DNA of 64,000 nt from UBA2705 sp963977125. Its GTDB lineage: Bacteria > Pseudomonadota > Alphaproteobacteria > Micavibrionales > Micavibrionaceae. The notes beneath the pieces were generated by a model, which was not told the origin of the DNA, searched no databases, and worked only from the letters and a program-made list of their open reading frames with translations. A program made the translations under genes and the position numbers. Positions 26,331-34,160 of the stretch are shown here, one piece after another. Location: positions 372,001-436,000 of the forward strand of contig CAXBNJ010000002.1 in the NCBI GenBank assembly GCA_963977125.1, in the 5' to 3' direction. Position 1 is the first letter of the stretch. Each line of letters opens with the position of its first letter.

Positions 26331-27068
26331 TTAGATCATCGCCATGCCGCCATTAACATGAATAGTCTGACCTGTAACATAGCCCGCCTCAATGCTTGCA
26401 AGGAAGCTGCATGCCGCAGCAATTTCATCAGCCTCGCCCATGCGTTTCATTGGGATATTGTTATTAATGCCTGCTTTTTGATCATCAGTCAGCACCTCAG
26501 TCATTGGCGTTGCGATAAAGCCCGGCGCAACGCAGTTAATTGTAATGCCGCGTGAGGCTACTTCCGCCGCCATCGCTTTTGACCAACCAATCATACCGGC
26601 TTTTGATGCGCAGTAATTCGCCTGACCTGGGTTACCTGTGACGCCAACCACGGATGTGATGTTAATCACACGACCAAAACGGTTTTTCATCATGCCGCGT
26701 TGAAGGGCTTGTGCTAATTTGAACGTCGCGCTCATATTAACGTTAATCACTTCATTCCAATCGCTCTCTGACATACGCATAGATAATCCATCGCGCGTAA
26801 GCCCCGCATTATTAACCAATATATCAACATGCCCTAGAATTTCTGTCGCCGCTTTTGCCAGCGTTACAGGGCCATCAGCCGCGCCGAGATCTGCAGGCAA
26901 CACGTGAACACGCTCGCCAAGTTCACTGGCAAGGGCTGAAAGTTTATCGCCATTACGGCCTGATATTGCAATGACTGCACCTTGTGAATGTAAGGCACGT
27001 GCAATTGAAGCACCGATACCGCCCGTTGCGCCTGTAACCAATGCTGTCTTTCCTGACAAATCAAACAT
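26331..27068 (-). CDS. fabG: 3-oxoacyl-[acyl-carrier-protein] reductase FabG
   Basis: A 245-residue short-chain dehydrogenase that reduces 3-oxoacyl-ACP with NADPH in fatty acid elongation. Motifs: nucleotide-binding TGATGGIG (residues 13-20), NNAG at about 86-89, catalytic Ser in NITSVVG, the YxxxK pair in NYCASKAG, and the C-terminal NGGM typical of FabG. GGAGAATACAT gives a strong ribosome-binding site. It lies apart from acpP-fabF and fabD (transcribed oppositely, 2.6 kb or more away), so the fatty acid genes are scattered across 26-36 kb rather than in one operon. The assignment over other SDR enzymes rests on overall closeness to FabG and genome context. Confidence 0.92.
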   Translation of the reverse strand: MFDLSGKTALVTGATGGIGASIARALHSQGAVIAISGRNGDKLSALASELGERVHVLPADLGAADGPVTLAKAATEILGHVDILVNNAGLTRDGLSMRMSESDWNEVINVNMSATFKLAQALQRGMMKNRFGRVINITSVVGVTGNPGQANYCASKAGMIGWSKAMAAEVASRGITINCVAPGFIATPMTEVLTDDQKAGINNNIPMKRMGEADEIAAACSFLASIEAGYVTGQTIHVNGGMAMI

Positions 27069-27256
27069 ATGTATTCTCCTGCGATCAGATAAAAATTAAA
27101 ACTCGCAAGACCATACCTGCGCATGAAAATAATGCAAGTATTTATCAGAAGCTTATCAATTTTCATTTTACGTATTCGCCTCTTGCCATTCTTAAAACTC
27201 TATGTTAGAACTCCCGATAATAATAAATCGTATCAAGCGATTATATCGGGGAATAC

Positions 27257-28288
27257 ATGTTGCTGGGAAAAACAAAAAAAATGCGCTTATCTGCGCTATT
27301 TCTTACCGCCGCCATTGGCTTGGCTAGCGTAATGCCATCCGATGCGCTCGCCAAAGACGCCATTCCAAAGCGCGGTCAAAGCACCCCCAAATCAATGCTT
27401 GTGATTAACGCGCAAAGTGGCGAAGTTTATTATAGCCACAACCCAGAAAAAAAATGGGTTACAGCATCATTAAACAAAGCCATGACTCTGCATTTATTAT
27501 TCGAACATATGGTCGATAAAAATCAAACACCTGAAGACACATTAACGATATCAAAAGAAGCCATGCTTTACTTAAAGGGCTGGAACGCGTCATCTTTGCG
27601 CGCCCCCGCTGGTAAGGTTTTAACCTATGACCAAGCCGCGCGCGCAATTATCGTTAAATCTGCTGCTGACGTCGCTTATGCAATAGCAGAACATGTTTCT
27701 GGCACGCATACAGATTTCGTCACATTAATGAATAAGCGCGCTGAGCAATGGGGCATGAAGGACACAATTTTCACCGATGCGTCAGGCTTTTCAAAACCTT
27801 ATATAACAAAAAAACGCCGCGTAACGCATTATTCAAAATCCACAGCCTGCGATATGACCGTGATGATGCAGCATATTACAGCCGCCCACCCCCATCTCTA
27901 TGAAACATATTTTGGCGCTGTGAATTACGAATATAACGGCAAAACAATTAGCCCGAACAGTATTTTTACAAAAAAATACGAATATGCTGAAGGTCAAAAA
28001 AGTGGTTATGTGCGGGCGGCACGCAACAATCTTGTTGCCTCTGCACGCAATGGCGAAACACAGCTTATTGGCGCGTCATTGGGGACTTATTGGCGCCCAG
28101 ACAGCAATCGGATAATGGCTGAAAAATTCACAGAAGCTTTTAATAAAGAGCAAAGCGAAACAGTTATCGCGCAGCTTGAGCCGATTTCTGTATTCCCTAA
28201 TTATCAAGACGATATAGACGTATCACCAGCCGATACAAAACCACCAACATTAGCCAAAGTCTGCCATCGTTCAGACCCTAGAATTTAA
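27257..28288 (+). CDS. Serine-type D-Ala-D-Ala carboxypeptidase (PBP5/6-like)
   Basis: A 343-residue penicillin-binding protein that trims the terminal D-Ala of peptidoglycan stem peptides. Signal peptide at about 9-32. The active-site S-x-x-K is Ser71-Leu-Asn-Lys74 (TASLNKAMT). The second motif, normally S-x-N (SANDA), reads Ser135-Ala-Ala137 (KSAADVA), so the conserved Asn is missing. The third is Lys248-Ser-Gly250 (GQKSGYVRAA) for K-T/S-G. The C-terminal beta domain and amphipathic membrane helix of PBP5 are mostly absent; the protein ends about 60 residues after the catalytic domain. ATG 27257 follows GGGGA; an internal ATG at 27281 is an alternative. It converges with the gene at 28294, leaving 5 nt. 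Confidence 0.82.
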   Translation: MLLGKTKKMRLSALFLTAAIGLASVMPSDALAKDAIPKRGQSTPKSMLVINAQSGEVYYSHNPEKKWVTASLNKAMTLHLLFEHMVDKNQTPEDTLTISKEAMLYLKGWNASSLRAPAGKVLTYDQAARAIIVKSAADVAYAIAEHVSGTHTDFVTLMNKRAEQWGMKDTIFTDASGFSKPYITKKRRVTHYSKSTACDMTVMMQHITAAHPHLYETYFGAVNYEYNGKTISPNSIFTKKYEYAEGQKSGYVRAARNNLVASARNGETQLIGASLGTYWRPDSNRIMAEKFTEAFNKEQSETVIAQLEPISVFPNYQDDIDVSPADTKPPTLAKVCHRSDPRI

Positions 28289-28293
28289 TTAGC

Positions 28294-29067
28294 TTAAGTG
28301 GGTAATAAAGGTGAAAACCCCATACCCTGTAAGACATTATGAAGATCGGCCTCTTTATGGAGCTTAGGGTTCCGAACCTGAACCTCTATATAGCGCCCCC
28401 ATTTATTATTCTGCGCCGCTTCACCAAAAAGTGCATTTAAATGCTTCGTTAAATCCGTGCAGCGGTGTTTTTCTATAGCGTTCTCAATTGACACATCAAT
28501 ATCGCTGACCAGACACACAGCCTCACTTCCCCCTGTGCCTTCATCACCACCAACAAGGTGGCAACTATTCTGCATATACGATATTCCACCATGGCCACGC
28601 TTTTGACGATCTTCTAACAAGCGCAGCATGACCCCGGTTAATCTATCGCCTTTTTCGAAGCCACTAAAACTATTTAAACCATAATAGAGGTCAGCAAATA
28701 AAACCTCTATGCGTTCACCATTAGGCGCAATGCCGCTCATATGCTCATCAACACCAAGCGCTCCATTGAAAATATAGCCAAGGTCGTGACGCTTTTTTGT
28801 ATATTGGCGATATTTATCTTTATTCTCGGACGTCCAACCGTTTTTAAACTCTTCAGGGTCAGGCTCGAAACCATATAGCGCCTCAACACCAAAATCCGAA
28901 ATAATTTTCTTACCACTAGCCCAAGAACCGTTCACGGAGACCACAACCGGGGTTTTCGGGTCACGCAGGAAATCTTGCGGAATGCACAAAGCCAAACGCC
29001 GCGAGAAATCAACAAGATCATCACGGCTGATCGTATATTTGTAATAGGTAGGGAATGATGGCTTCAT
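28294..29067 (-). CDS. Unknown protein with possible P-loop
   Basis: A 257-residue cytosolic protein that I do not recognise. A strand followed by a glycine-rich loop, VVVSVNGSWASGKKIISDFG (about 42-61), resembles a Walker A motif G-x4-G-K-[ST], but the last residue is Lys rather than Ser or Thr. An acidic segment VLFADLYYG (about 125-133) could be a Walker B-like strand. Small kinases and some nucleotide-handling proteins look like this; nothing is decisive. Its ATG overlaps the stop of the upstream gene (29064-29519) in an ATGA arrangement, so the two are translationally coupled. Both are in an operon on the minus strand, converging on the carboxypeptidase gene. Confidence 0.55.
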   Translation of the reverse strand: MKPSFPTYYKYTISRDDLVDFSRRLALCIPQDFLRDPKTPVVVSVNGSWASGKKIISDFGVEALYGFEPDPEEFKNGWTSENKDKYRQYTKKRHDLGYIFNGALGVDEHMSGIAPNGERIEVLFADLYYGLNSFSGFEKGDRLTGVMLRLLEDRQKRGHGGISYMQNSCHLVGGDEGTGGSEAVCLVSDIDVSIENAIEKHRCTDLTKHLNALFGEAAQNNKWGRYIEVQVRNPKLHKEADLHNVLQGMGFSPLLPT

Positions 29068-29519
29068 GGTGTGAACCCTTTTTTAAGCACGCTTCGAACT
29101 ACACGAGCCTCATTACATGCATTCGCCGTTTGAATATGGGAGGCGTATTTTCTGGCTAAAGGCAAGTCTTCTGCATTCATAGCAATACCTTTTGCTGGTG
29201 CTTCTTCTTGGCCTTGCAATTCCGAAGCCTCAAGAAGAGCCACAGGAATGTCTTTCTCTGCGCGAAAACCAAATTCATTCTTTAGCATTTGCGACATTAC
29301 GCCGCCTTCATCTAGCGCTGCATTATTAAACGCAACACTGACAAAACATCCCCACTCATCAAACTTTTCGCCATATATGTCTGCAAAAACATATTCATCA
29401 TATTCTGCATTACCACGATAGTAAAGCTTCGTACCATTGCACTCTATTGCTGTAGCTTGGCCAGAATCGTGGGCAGAAACGCCAAGCATACGCTTAAATA
29501 CACCGTATTTTTCGTTCAT
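29064..29519 (-). CDS. Unknown small cytosolic protein
   Basis: A 151-residue protein with no signal peptide or membrane segment. It is mixed alpha/beta in appearance, with two cysteines in the N-terminal half. I do not recognise a family. Its stop overlaps the ATG of the possible P-loop protein (ATGA), indicating a two-gene operon and probably a joint function. The start ATG at 29519 is supported by GAGGGA about 9 nt upstream. No repeat or low-complexity region is present. Confidence 0.55.
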   Translation of the reverse strand: MNEKYGVFKRMLGVSAHDSGQATAIECNGTKLYYRGNAEYDEYVFADIYGEKFDEWGCFVSVAFNNAALDEGGVMSQMLKNEFGFRAEKDIPVALLEASELQGQEEAPAKGIAMNAEDLPLARKYASHIQTANACNEARVVRSVLKKGFTP

Positions 29520-29702
29520 ATTATCCCTCTTCGCGCCTAATCATAAGGCAAACAAGTCTATATATTTACATAAACCGCCGCTTATTACAAGAAAAATACA
29601 CAATCCACCGCGAGTACTCAACGCAGAAAACAAGCTTGCCCTTTTAAAAAACGCGCGGTAAAGTCCGCAGTGCAATTATATATATAAAATGAGGAACAAA
29701 AC

Positions 29703-30653
29703 ATGACACGCGCATTTGTATTTCCAGGTCAAGGATCACAGTTTATTGGTATGGGCAAAGACCTTGCTGATAATTTCACAGAAGCCAAAGAAGTGTTTGG
29801 TGAAGTCAATGATACATTATCACAAGATCTATTTAAAATCATGTGCGAAGGCCCTGATGATGCGCTTAACCTGACTGAAAATACGCAGCCTGCTTTAATG
29901 GCTGTATCTATCGCCATTATGCGTATTCTTGAAAAACAAGGCGGTATTAACCTAAAAGATATCGCCTCTTATGTCGCAGGGCACTCCCTTGGTGAGTATT
30001 CAGCCCTAACGGCAGCCGGTACATTTACCCTTGCTGATACAGCGCGCTTGTTAAAATTACGCGGCCAATCAATGCAACAAGCCGTGCCTGTCGGCGTTGG
30101 CTCTATGGCGGCGATACTTGGCCTTGATATGAAAGCCGTTGAGGCTGTGGCTTTGGATGCCGCCGCGCAAACAGAGGGTGAAATTTGTGAAGCGGCTAAT
30201 GATAATGCTGATGGACAAGTTGTGGTCTCCGGTCATGCGGGCGCAGTTGCCCGCGCGGTTGAACTCGCCACCGAACAAGGCGCCAAACGCGCAATTATTT
30301 TGCCCGTATCAGCGCCGTTCCATTGTCAGCTTATGGGCCCCGCTGCTGAAAAAATGGCCGAAGCCTTACAGGCCACAGATATGCAGGCTCCTATTGTGCC
30401 GTTAGTTGCGAATGTCACCGCACAGGCCGTAACCGACCCAGAACAAATACGTAACTTACTCGTCGAGCAAATTACAGGCCGCGTACGCTGGCGTGAATCC
30501 GTCCTTTGGATGGGCAAAAACGGCGTTGAGGAAATGGTAGAAATTGGCGCAGGTAAAGTACTCTCTGGCCTCACCCGCCGCATTAACCGCGACATTACGG
30601 GGCAAGCGGTTGGCGCGCCAGAACAAATAGAAGCGTTTCTAGCTACGCTTTAA
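29703..30653 (+). CDS. fabD: Malonyl-CoA:ACP transacylase FabD
   Basis: A 316-residue enzyme that moves malonyl from CoA to the acyl carrier protein, feeding fatty acid synthesis. The start FVFPGQGSQ, the nucleophile motif GHSLGEYSA (Ser at about 95), the malonate-binding Arg segment LLKLRGQSMQQA and the catalytic His in SAPFHCQLM are all present. Length and motif spacing are normal. It is preceded by AGGAA and followed by a terminator at 30671-30700. fabG lies upstream on the other strand and acpP-fabF 3 kb downstream, so the genes belong to one pathway but not one transcript. Confidence 0.95.
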   Translation: MTRAFVFPGQGSQFIGMGKDLADNFTEAKEVFGEVNDTLSQDLFKIMCEGPDDALNLTENTQPALMAVSIAIMRILEKQGGINLKDIASYVAGHSLGEYSALTAAGTFTLADTARLLKLRGQSMQQAVPVGVGSMAAILGLDMKAVEAVALDAAAQTEGEICEAANDNADGQVVVSGHAGAVARAVELATEQGAKRAIILPVSAPFHCQLMGPAAEKMAEALQATDMQAPIVPLVANVTAQAVTDPEQIRNLLVEQITGRVRWRESVLWMGKNGVEEMVEIGAGKVLSGLTRRINRDITGQAVGAPEQIEAFLATL

Positions 30654-30670
30654 TTTAATACTCTAATATT

Positions 30671-30704
30671 GCGGCGCGGCTTGACAACAAGACGCGCCGC
30701 CTTT
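30671..30704 (+). terminator. Terminator after fabD
   Basis: A perfect GC-rich 8-bp stem GCGGCGCG/CGCGCCGC with a 14-nt loop, followed by CTTTCT, begins 18 nt after the fabD stop. Confidence 0.65.
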
Positions 30705-30709
30705 CTATA
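30681..30709 (+). promoter_or_regulatory. Sigma70 promoter inside the fabD terminator
   Basis: A perfect TTGACA at 30681-30686, in the terminator loop, is 17 nt from TCTATA (30704-30709). It would drive the small gene at 30745. The terminator and promoter therefore overlap. Confidence 0.45.
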
Positions 30710-30744
30710 TAGGCCTATAAAAAAACCAAACAGGGACAATAGCC

Positions 30745-31044
30745 ATGACGCAACACACATATGATGATGTGCCCAAGCACATAAGAGATAAGTTCACACC
30801 AAAGCTGACAAAACTCTTTAATAAAGGCGCAAAACTGGCTGAGAAATTACTCAAAGAACAGCCTGAAGAATTATCCCGTTTTGACAAAGTCAAATGTGCA
30901 AACTTAGCCGGACAGGCTATGTTCCTTTATCAACGTTTCAAAAGTGCCGGTGGAAACGATGAGGATTTAGAGGTCATCGCTGAAGAAGCATTGAAAAACA
31001 GTGAGCTCAACGCCACGGCGGATAAATTAAAGCTTAATTTTTAA
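30745..31044 (+). CDS. Small helical protein, unknown
   Basis: A 99-residue, strongly charged cytosolic protein with predicted helices throughout and no recognised domain. It has one cysteine (about position 53). The start is supported by GGGACA upstream and by the candidate promoter TTGACA-17-TCTATA 35 nt before it. It lies between fabD and the rpsF operon. The length and lack of motifs make function prediction impossible; similar short acidic-basic helical proteins often bind nucleic acids or other proteins, but that is only a general remark. Confidence 0.6.
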   Translation: MTQHTYDDVPKHIRDKFTPKLTKLFNKGAKLAEKLLKEQPEELSRFDKVKCANLAGQAMFLYQRFKSAGGNDEDLEVIAEEALKNSELNATADKLKLNF

Positions 31045-31161
31045 TCATCCCTAAAATACCGCTTATCCTGAGAAGAGCCCTTAAATTAAGTCTATAGACG
31101 AGTTAACCCGACAGCGCGGCCTTAAGCTGCCTCGAAAATATGTTAATAAAGCATATTTCCC

Positions 31162-31189
31162 TTGACCGCGCGCTACAAATCACTATAAC
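31162..31189 (+). promoter_or_regulatory. Sigma70 promoter of the rpsF operon
   Basis: TTGACC at 31162 and TATAAC at 31184 are 16 nt apart, both close to consensus. Transcription should start near 31196 and give a leader of about 104 nt. Confidence 0.6.
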
Positions 31190-31195
31190 TACCAC

Positions 31196-31299
31196 GTCCC
31201 GCATGGTGCGGGCGAACTTAACCTCGCCAATTCTTATGAGGGTTGGCTTTTATTGTAAGTTCTCATAAGCCTACAATAAAAACCGAGAGGAGCATTACT
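31196..31299 (+). promoter_or_regulatory. Structured 5' leader of rpsF-rpsR-rplI (candidate S6:S18 autoregulation element)
   Basis: The leader can form a hairpin CCCGCA/TGCGGG (31198-31212). A second has stem GCCAA/TTGGC (31226-31230 with 31243-31247). A third has a 10-bp stem TTTTATTGTA/TACAATAAAA (31248-31257 with 31272-31281). The loops of hairpins 2 and 3 are perfectly complementary over 8 nt: CTTATGAG at 31233-31240 and CTCATAAG at 31262-31269. They could form a kissing complex or pseudoknot. CCG follows stem 3. An RNA motif bound by the S6:S18 complex is known upstream of rpsF in many bacteria; whether this leader matches it is not tested. Confidence 0.5.
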
Positions 31300-31665
31300 A
31301 TGTCCATTTATGAAACAGTAGTTATTGCACGTCAGGAACTTAGCACACAACAAGTTGAAGCCCTGAGCGAGCAATTCTCAAAAATCATTACCGATGCTAA
31401 AGGTAAAGTACTAAAGACTGAAAACTGGGGTCTTCGTACACTTGCTTACCGCATCAACAAAAACCGTAAGGGTCATTACTTCCTTATTGAGTCTGATGTT
31501 GATTCAGCAGCCATTCTTGAAATAGAACGCCTTATGCGTCTAGATGAAGATGTATTGCGTTACTTGACAACACGTCTTGAAAAACCAACCGAGAGCCAAT
31601 CTGTCATTCTTGACAAAAGCAGCGATCGCGATGAACCGAAAAAATTTGATAAGGAAGCAGCATAA
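31300..31665 (+). CDS. rpsF: 30S ribosomal protein S6
   Basis: A 121-residue ribosomal protein of the 30S platform that binds S18 and 16S rRNA. It begins MSIYETVVIARQELS and has the conserved ENWGLRTLAYRINKNRKGHY and MRLDEDVLRYLTTR segments. The ATG at 31300 follows GAGAGGAG; upstream in-frame starts would extend into the leader RNA and are rejected. The C-terminus is a typical charged alphaproteobacterial extension (DKSSDRDEPKKFDKEAA). The stop TAA overlaps the rpsR start by one nucleotide (TAATG), so translation is coupled. Regulated probably through the leader structure at 31196-31299. Confidence 0.97.
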   Translation: MSIYETVVIARQELSTQQVEALSEQFSKIITDAKGKVLKTENWGLRTLAYRINKNRKGHYFLIESDVDSAAILEIERLMRLDEDVLRYLTTRLEKPTESQSVILDKSSDRDEPKKFDKEAA

Positions 31666-31949
31666 TGAGCGCAGCAGATGCACCGACAGTAAAACGTCCA
31701 TTTTTCCGCCGTAAAAAGACTTGTCCTTTTACAGGCTCTAAAGCTCCGGCAATTGACTGGAAAGACGTAAAAACATTAAGCAGATATATCTCAGAGCGTG
31801 GCAAAATGGTGCCAAGCCGTATAACTGCAGTATCAAACAAAAAACAACGTGTACTGGCTAAAGCTGTTAAGAACGCGCGCTATATGGCTCTTTTGCCATA
31901 TGTTCGTTTAGAATCTGAACAGACTCCACGCCGTCCAATGTCACGTTAA
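31665..31949 (+). CDS. rpsR: 30S ribosomal protein S18
   Basis: A 94-residue basic ribosomal protein, partner of S6 in the 30S platform. Diagnostic segments are FFRRKKTCPF near the N-terminus, then IDWKDVKTLSRYISERGKMVPSR in two parts, and the final ARYMALLPYVR. It starts within the rpsF stop codon (TAATG), indicating coupling that keeps S6 and S18 in equal amounts. The rplI gene follows after 22 nt. All three genes form the classical rpsF-rpsR-rplI operon. Confidence 0.97.
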   Translation: MSAADAPTVKRPFFRRKKTCPFTGSKAPAIDWKDVKTLSRYISERGKMVPSRITAVSNKKQRVLAKAVKNARYMALLPYVRLESEQTPRRPMSR

Positions 31950-31971
31950 AGGATAAGAAAGGACTACCACT

Positions 31972-32697
31972 ATGGCTACTGAAATTATCCTTCTTGAAAA
32001 AGTAGAGAAACTCGGCCTTATGGGCGAAATCGTCTCTGTAAAAGCTGGTTATGCAAGAAACTTCCTTCTACCACAAGGTAAAGCACTACGTGCCACTAAA
32101 GGCAATATTGCTTATTTTGAAGCAGAAAAAGCATCCCTTGAAGCAACCAACAAGAAAAAAGCTGGCGAAGCGTCAGTTGTTTCTAAGAAAATTGATGGCA
32201 AAACAATCAACTTGATCCGTCAAGCGTCTGAATCAGGCCAGTTATACGGTTCTGTTAACTCGCGTGATATTACAGATTCAATTGACACTGTATGCGGCGT
32301 TAAACTTGAGCGCAGCCAAGTTGAAATCAATCAAAACTTCAAATCTATCGGTTTGTTTGATGTTTCAATCATGCTTCACCCAGAAGTTAAAGCAATTGTT
32401 ACACTAAACATTGCACGCTCTGAGCAAGAAGCTGTTGAACAGAAGAAACTTGGCCGTGCGATGATCGCTTCTGAAACTGAGTACATGAATGAAAACGCAT
32501 CTACTCAAGGCGAAGACACAGCAAAAGAAGAACTTCTTGATGACACAGCTTTAGAAGCAGAAAAAATTGCTGCAGAAGAAGCCGCTGTTGAAGCTGCTGA
32601 AGCTGAAGTTAAAGCTGAAGCTGCCGCTGCGAAAGCCGCTGCAAAAGCTGAAGCCGCGACTGCCGAAGAAGAAACAACAGAAGACGCTGCTGAATAA
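31972..32697 (+). CDS. rplI: 50S ribosomal protein L9 with long acidic C-terminal tail
   Basis: A 241-residue L9, longer than the common 150-200. The N-terminal domain (1-50: IILLEKVEKLGLMGEIVSVK, AGYARNFLLPQGKA), the connecting helix and the C-terminal rRNA-binding domain (to about 150) are conserved. From about residue 160 a low-complexity tail of Ala, Glu and Lys follows, with no fold expected. Alphaproteobacterial L9 proteins often have such tails, but this one is long. L9 binds 23S rRNA near the L1 stalk and influences translational fidelity. Preceded by AAGGA. Its terminator is at 32734-32766. Confidence 0.95.
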   Translation: MATEIILLEKVEKLGLMGEIVSVKAGYARNFLLPQGKALRATKGNIAYFEAEKASLEATNKKKAGEASVVSKKIDGKTINLIRQASESGQLYGSVNSRDITDSIDTVCGVKLERSQVEINQNFKSIGLFDVSIMLHPEVKAIVTLNIARSEQEAVEQKKLGRAMIASETEYMNENASTQGEDTAKEELLDDTALEAEKIAAEEAAVEAAEAEVKAEAAAAKAAAKAEAATAEEETTEDAAE

Positions 32698-32733
32698 GCC
32701 GCCTTTTGCTGTTACTTTTCTATCTTAAATTCT

Positions 32734-32767
32734 AAAAACCGCACCTCCTCGGAGGCGCGGTTTTTTT
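32734..32767 (+). terminator. Rho-independent terminator of the rpsF-rpsR-rplI operon
   Basis: A 9-bp stem AAAAACCGC/GCGGTTTTT is continued by an inner CCTCC/GGAGG stem and followed by a seven-T run. It begins 36 nt after the rplI stop. Confidence 0.9.
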
Positions 32768-33037
32768 GTACTAGCCTTTATCAAAGCGCAACGAGTGAGG
32801 CACAAGCCTCCATTGACATCACGAAAAATCACTTTATCTAATATATATATTACTGCACCGCAAAATAACCTTGATATATTTTTCATAGTCATGTACCTTG
32901 CCCTCGATTACTCAACGGCAGCGCAGAAAAGCCGACAGTAATTATGCCTATGGAGGGCAAAAGAAAAAACGTAATGAATTGGAGCGAGCCAGAGCCCAAA
33001 AATAATAGTTGTAACTGGCGTAAATAAGGTGTGAAAA
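32768..33037. other. Intergenic region between the rplI terminator and the HAD gene
   Basis: About 270 nt (340 including the terminator). It is AT-rich, with a run of TA repeats around 32840. An open frame of 28 codons (32944-33027) ends 10 nt before the HAD start but has no ribosome-binding site, so I do not call it a gene. No convincing promoter was picked out. Confidence 0.4.
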
Positions 33038-33784
33038 ATGAAAAGCAATATACAAAATAATAAATCCGACAAAACACTCATAATATTCGATTGTGATGGA
33101 ACATTAGTAAATACAGAATTCCTAAGCGCAGAAAGCTACGCTACATCACTGCATAGCATTTCTGACGACCTAAAAAAATACGATGCAGCCGCCCTTGAAA
33201 AAGAATTTAAGGGTATGCAAATGAGCGTTAGCGCGCAGATTCTCATTGATCGCTATAAACTTAATACAAGCGTTAGTGAAATCAAAATGGGTTATATGCA
33301 GCAAGCTGAAATTAATCGTACAGCACAACAGGAAATAATCCCTGGCGTAAAAGAAAGCCTTGAAAGACTGTCTAAAGACGATCGATTTGAACTTTGTGTT
33401 GCCTCAAACGGTGAATACGAAAATATTATCGCATCACTAGAACAAGCTCAGTTGCTTGAGTATTTCTCAAAAGACCGTATTTTCAATGCCGATATGGTTG
33501 CTGCGCCAAAACCAAGCCCTTTATTGTTCTTACATGCCGCTAAAAGTTGTGGTTTTGAAGGTCAGCACTCTATCGTCATCGAAGACACTGCGGTAGGGAC
33601 ATTAGCGGGCAAAGCAGCTAATTATTTCGTCTATGGCTTCACAGGCTGCGTTGCCGATGAACACAAATCAATCGAAGAAGCCGCCCTAAACAATGCGAAG
33701 GTCGATAAAATATTTAATAGCTTTATCCACATGACCGACGACATTATAGAAGAAAAATCAGATAGTTACCGGATGTCTGCATAA
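33038..33784 (+). CDS. HAD-superfamily phosphatase (beta-phosphoglucomutase/phosphoglycolate phosphatase-like)
   Basis: A 248-residue hydrolase. Motif I DCDGTLVNTE (nucleophile Asp at about 17, acid/base Asp two later), motif II with Ser in CVASNGEYEN, motif III Lys in APKPSPLLF and motif IV IEDTAVGT give a complete HAD catalytic set. The helical cap domain (about 25-95) is of the C1 type, as in beta-phosphoglucomutase, phosphoglycolate phosphatase and YniC-like sugar phosphatases. Substrate cannot be deduced; small phosphorylated sugars or glycolate are typical. The final about 30 residues are charged and divergent. Starts after AAGGTGTG. Monocistronic, upstream of acpP. Confidence 0.85.
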   Translation: MKSNIQNNKSDKTLIIFDCDGTLVNTEFLSAESYATSLHSISDDLKKYDAAALEKEFKGMQMSVSAQILIDRYKLNTSVSEIKMGYMQQAEINRTAQQEIIPGVKESLERLSKDDRFELCVASNGEYENIIASLEQAQLLEYFSKDRIFNADMVAAPKPSPLLFLHAAKSCGFEGQHSIVIEDTAVGTLAGKAANYFVYGFTGCVADEHKSIEEAALNNAKVDKIFNSFIHMTDDIIEEKSDSYRMSA

Positions 33785-33788
33785 GGAC

Positions 33789-33816
33789 TTGTAAAAATAC
33801 TTGCTTTTGTTAATAT
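33789..33816 (+). promoter_or_regulatory. Candidate acpP promoter
   Basis: TTGTAA at 33789 and TAATAT at 33811 are 16 nt apart, 77 nt before the acpP start. Consensus match only. Confidence 0.35.
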
Positions 33817-33892
33817 CAAGTACTATGTTCGCCTCCGCCCCCTCTTTCGTGGTGATTAATATTAAAAAAGAAAAAAATAAGGTTTAGAAAAA

Positions 33893-34129
33893 ATGACTGA
33901 CGTATTAAGTGAAGTTAAAAAAATCGTTGTTGAGCATCTCGGCGTAGAAGAATCAAAAGTTGTTGAAGCGGCTAGCTTTATCGACGATCTAGGTGCAGAC
34001 TCTCTTGATACAGTTGAGTTGGTAATGGCTTTCGAAGAAGCTTTCGACGTTGTTATTCCTGACGATGCTGCTGAAAAAATTCAAACTGTAGGTGATGCAG
34101 TTGGCTTTATCCAAAAAGAAGCTGCTTAA
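33893..34129 (+). CDS. acpP: Acyl carrier protein
   Basis: A 78-residue acidic carrier protein. The phosphopantetheine attachment Ser is in GADSLDTVELVMAFEEAF (Ser at about 37), the universal DSL motif. It carries growing acyl chains through fatty acid synthesis and to other acceptors. The predicted four-helix layout is complete. Upstream TAAGG lies near the start; a promoter candidate is at 33789-33816. A hairpin with T-rich tail at 34161-34200, between acpP and fabF, probably makes acpP mRNA more abundant than fabF mRNA. Confidence 0.97.
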   Translation: MTDVLSEVKKIVVEHLGVEESKVVEAASFIDDLGADSLDTVELVMAFEEAFDVVIPDDAAEKIQTVGDAVGFIQKEAA

Positions 34130-34160
34130 TTCACACTGAATAAGAATTAATTAATTTTTT

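Noticed and set aside
32944..33027. 28-codon frame before the HAD gene
   Set aside because: No Shine-Dalgarno site and no recognisable sequence; probably chance, although a leader peptide cannot be excluded.
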